From: Paracoccus hibiscisoli
GTDB lineage: Bacteria > Pseudomonadota > Alphaproteobacteria > Rhodobacterales > Rhodobacteraceae
Reading direction: 5' to 3'
Length of the DNA: 64,000 bases
Assembly (NCBI RefSeq): GCF_005048265.1
Contig: NZ_SUNH01000002.1
Span: 53,121-117,120 of the forward strand
This document shows positions 63,523 to 64,000 of this stretch, piece by piece (the stretch's first letter is position 1; the number at the start of each line of letters is the position of its first letter). The notes under the pieces were generated by a model, which was not told the origin of the DNA, ran no database searches, and saw nothing but the letters and a program-made list of their open reading frames with translations. Made by a program: the position numbers and the translations under genes.

Positions 63523-63884
63523 GCGCCGACATCTCCGCGCAGTCCGCGCATGATGGTCATGTTGATGTCGATCAGGGGATCGGTCGCGGCGGTGCCTGCC
63601 ATGACAGCCTGCCCGTGACGGATCGCGAAACCGGCAAGAGAGATCAGCCCGGCCTTGGTGGCGTCCGGCAGGGCATTTCCGGGATCGGCCAGATCGATGC
63701 CCAGCAGCGTCCACAACTCATTGTTCTTGTAGACGGCCTGGATGGTGTCCGGGTTGTCAGCCTTTCGGGGTGCCTGACGCAGCATGCGGGTGACCCGCGA
63801 AAAGACGTCATATTCAGCGTCGCGTGGCGTGCGCAATTTGCTGGACGAATAGCCATGGTCGGTCAGTGGCGTTACCGCGTTCAA
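63519..63884 (-). CDS. flaF: Flagellar biosynthesis regulator FlaF
   Basis: A 121-residue FlaF-family protein required for flagellin production and acting together with FlbT. Recognisable parts are RTPRDAEYDVFSRVTRMLRQA, the NNELWTLLGIDLADPGNALPD block and LISLAGFAIRHGQAVM. It is first in the flaF-flbT-DUF1217 run. A terminator-like hairpin (63924-63941) separates it from the gene upstream. Confidence 0.93.
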   Translation of the reverse strand: MNAVTPLTDHGYSSSKLRTPRDAEYDVFSRVTRMLRQAPRKADNPDTIQAVYKNNELWTLLGIDLADPGNALPDATKAGLISLAGFAIRHGQAVMAGTAATDPLIDINMTIMRGLRGDVGA

Positions 63885-63923
63885 GATCGTTCTTCCCGTT
63901 CTGGAGTGTGATCATGGGGTGGC

Positions 63924-63941
63924 GGGCGCCCCAAAGCGCCC
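63924..63941 (-). terminator. Hairpin upstream of flaF
   Basis: GGGCGC-CCCAAA-GCGCCC, a perfect 6-bp GC stem (minus-strand loop TTTGGG), 11 bases past the stop of the partial upstream gene. There is no U-run after the stem. It likely ends the upstream transcript while allowing some read-through into flaF. Confidence 0.5.
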
Positions 63942-63951
63942 CCCCGGCGTG

Positions 63952-64000
63952 TCAGCCGAACAGCGCCAAGAACGCCCCCCGCGCCCGGGTGGGGAGAGAC
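63952..64000 (-). CDS. C-terminal fragment of an upstream gene, possibly flagellin
   Basis: An open minus-strand frame enters from the right edge and ends at TGA 63954-63952. The readable tail is SLPTRARGAFLALFG. Flagellins of this group often end in an -LxLF- motif and lie directly upstream of flaF-flbT, so fliC is the best guess, but 15 residues are too few for a firm call and the frame could be non-coding. Confidence 0.3.
   Translation of the reverse strand, partial: SLPTRARGAFLALFG

Overview
The window is high-G+C DNA from an alphaproteobacterium, most likely a Rhodobacteraceae member close to Paracoccus. This is inferred from the FlaF/FlbT flagellin-regulator pair with a DUF1217 gene, the deacetylase-xseB-ispA-dxs operon, the complete aerobic (Cob-type) corrin pathway, and the dense packing with 1- or 4-base start/stop overlaps. 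Genes fill almost the whole window. No insertion sequence, prophage or CRISPR array was recognised.

Layout. 1-138 is the 3' end of fliP. 154-6316 (minus) holds two operons: an isoprenoid operon (deacetylase, xseB, ispA, dxs) and mtaB-dapF. tRNA-Lys(UUU) follows at 6411, and beyond it lie two damaged-looking genes: a histidine kinase joined to the end of a response-regulator DNA-binding domain, and a frameshifted NTF2-like gene. 8708-10536 is a YgiC/YgiB-type pair. 10671-14378 is a YehZYXW-type osmoprotectant ABC transporter. 14391-17271 is a divergent GntR regulator / hydantoin-racemase-like enzyme / NCS1 permease unit with a palindromic operator candidate.

17308-28555 (minus) is a six-gene glycogen operon, glgB-glgC-glgA-glgX-amylosucrase-glgP, with a divergent alpha-glucosidase. 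30299-35980 is a probable quinone/catechol detoxification cluster: a LysR regulator, an MhqO-like ring-cleaving dioxygenase, an FMN reductase, an in-frame MhqO-MhqD fusion, and a pirin. The same 19-base inverted repeat, CGTTCG-N7-CGAACG, occurs in both divergent promoter regions of this cluster. 35992-39570 carries DUF924, acetylpolyamine amidohydrolase, asparaginase with an extra C-terminal region, and aroQ. 39842-41926 (minus) is otsB-otsA for trehalose.

42021-56738 is a cobalamin region. cobO (minus) is divergent from a riboswitch-controlled run of DUF1636, cobW, cobN, cobG, cobH, cobI and cobJ. cobK is embedded on the opposite strand. cobL, cobE, cobM and cobB follow, then a second cobalamin riboswitch with a CbiM-like cobalt permease and cobF. 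Together these take precorrin-2 to cob(II)yrinic acid a,c-diamide and supply cobalt and adenosylation. The nucleotide-loop genes and cobA are not in the window.

56856-58801 holds a BrnA/DUF4415-like protein and a dGTPase-family HD hydrolase of clearly lower G+C. 58826-62164 (minus) is carB. 62338-64000 (minus) returns to flagellar genes: DUF1217, flbT, flaF and the tail of one more gene.
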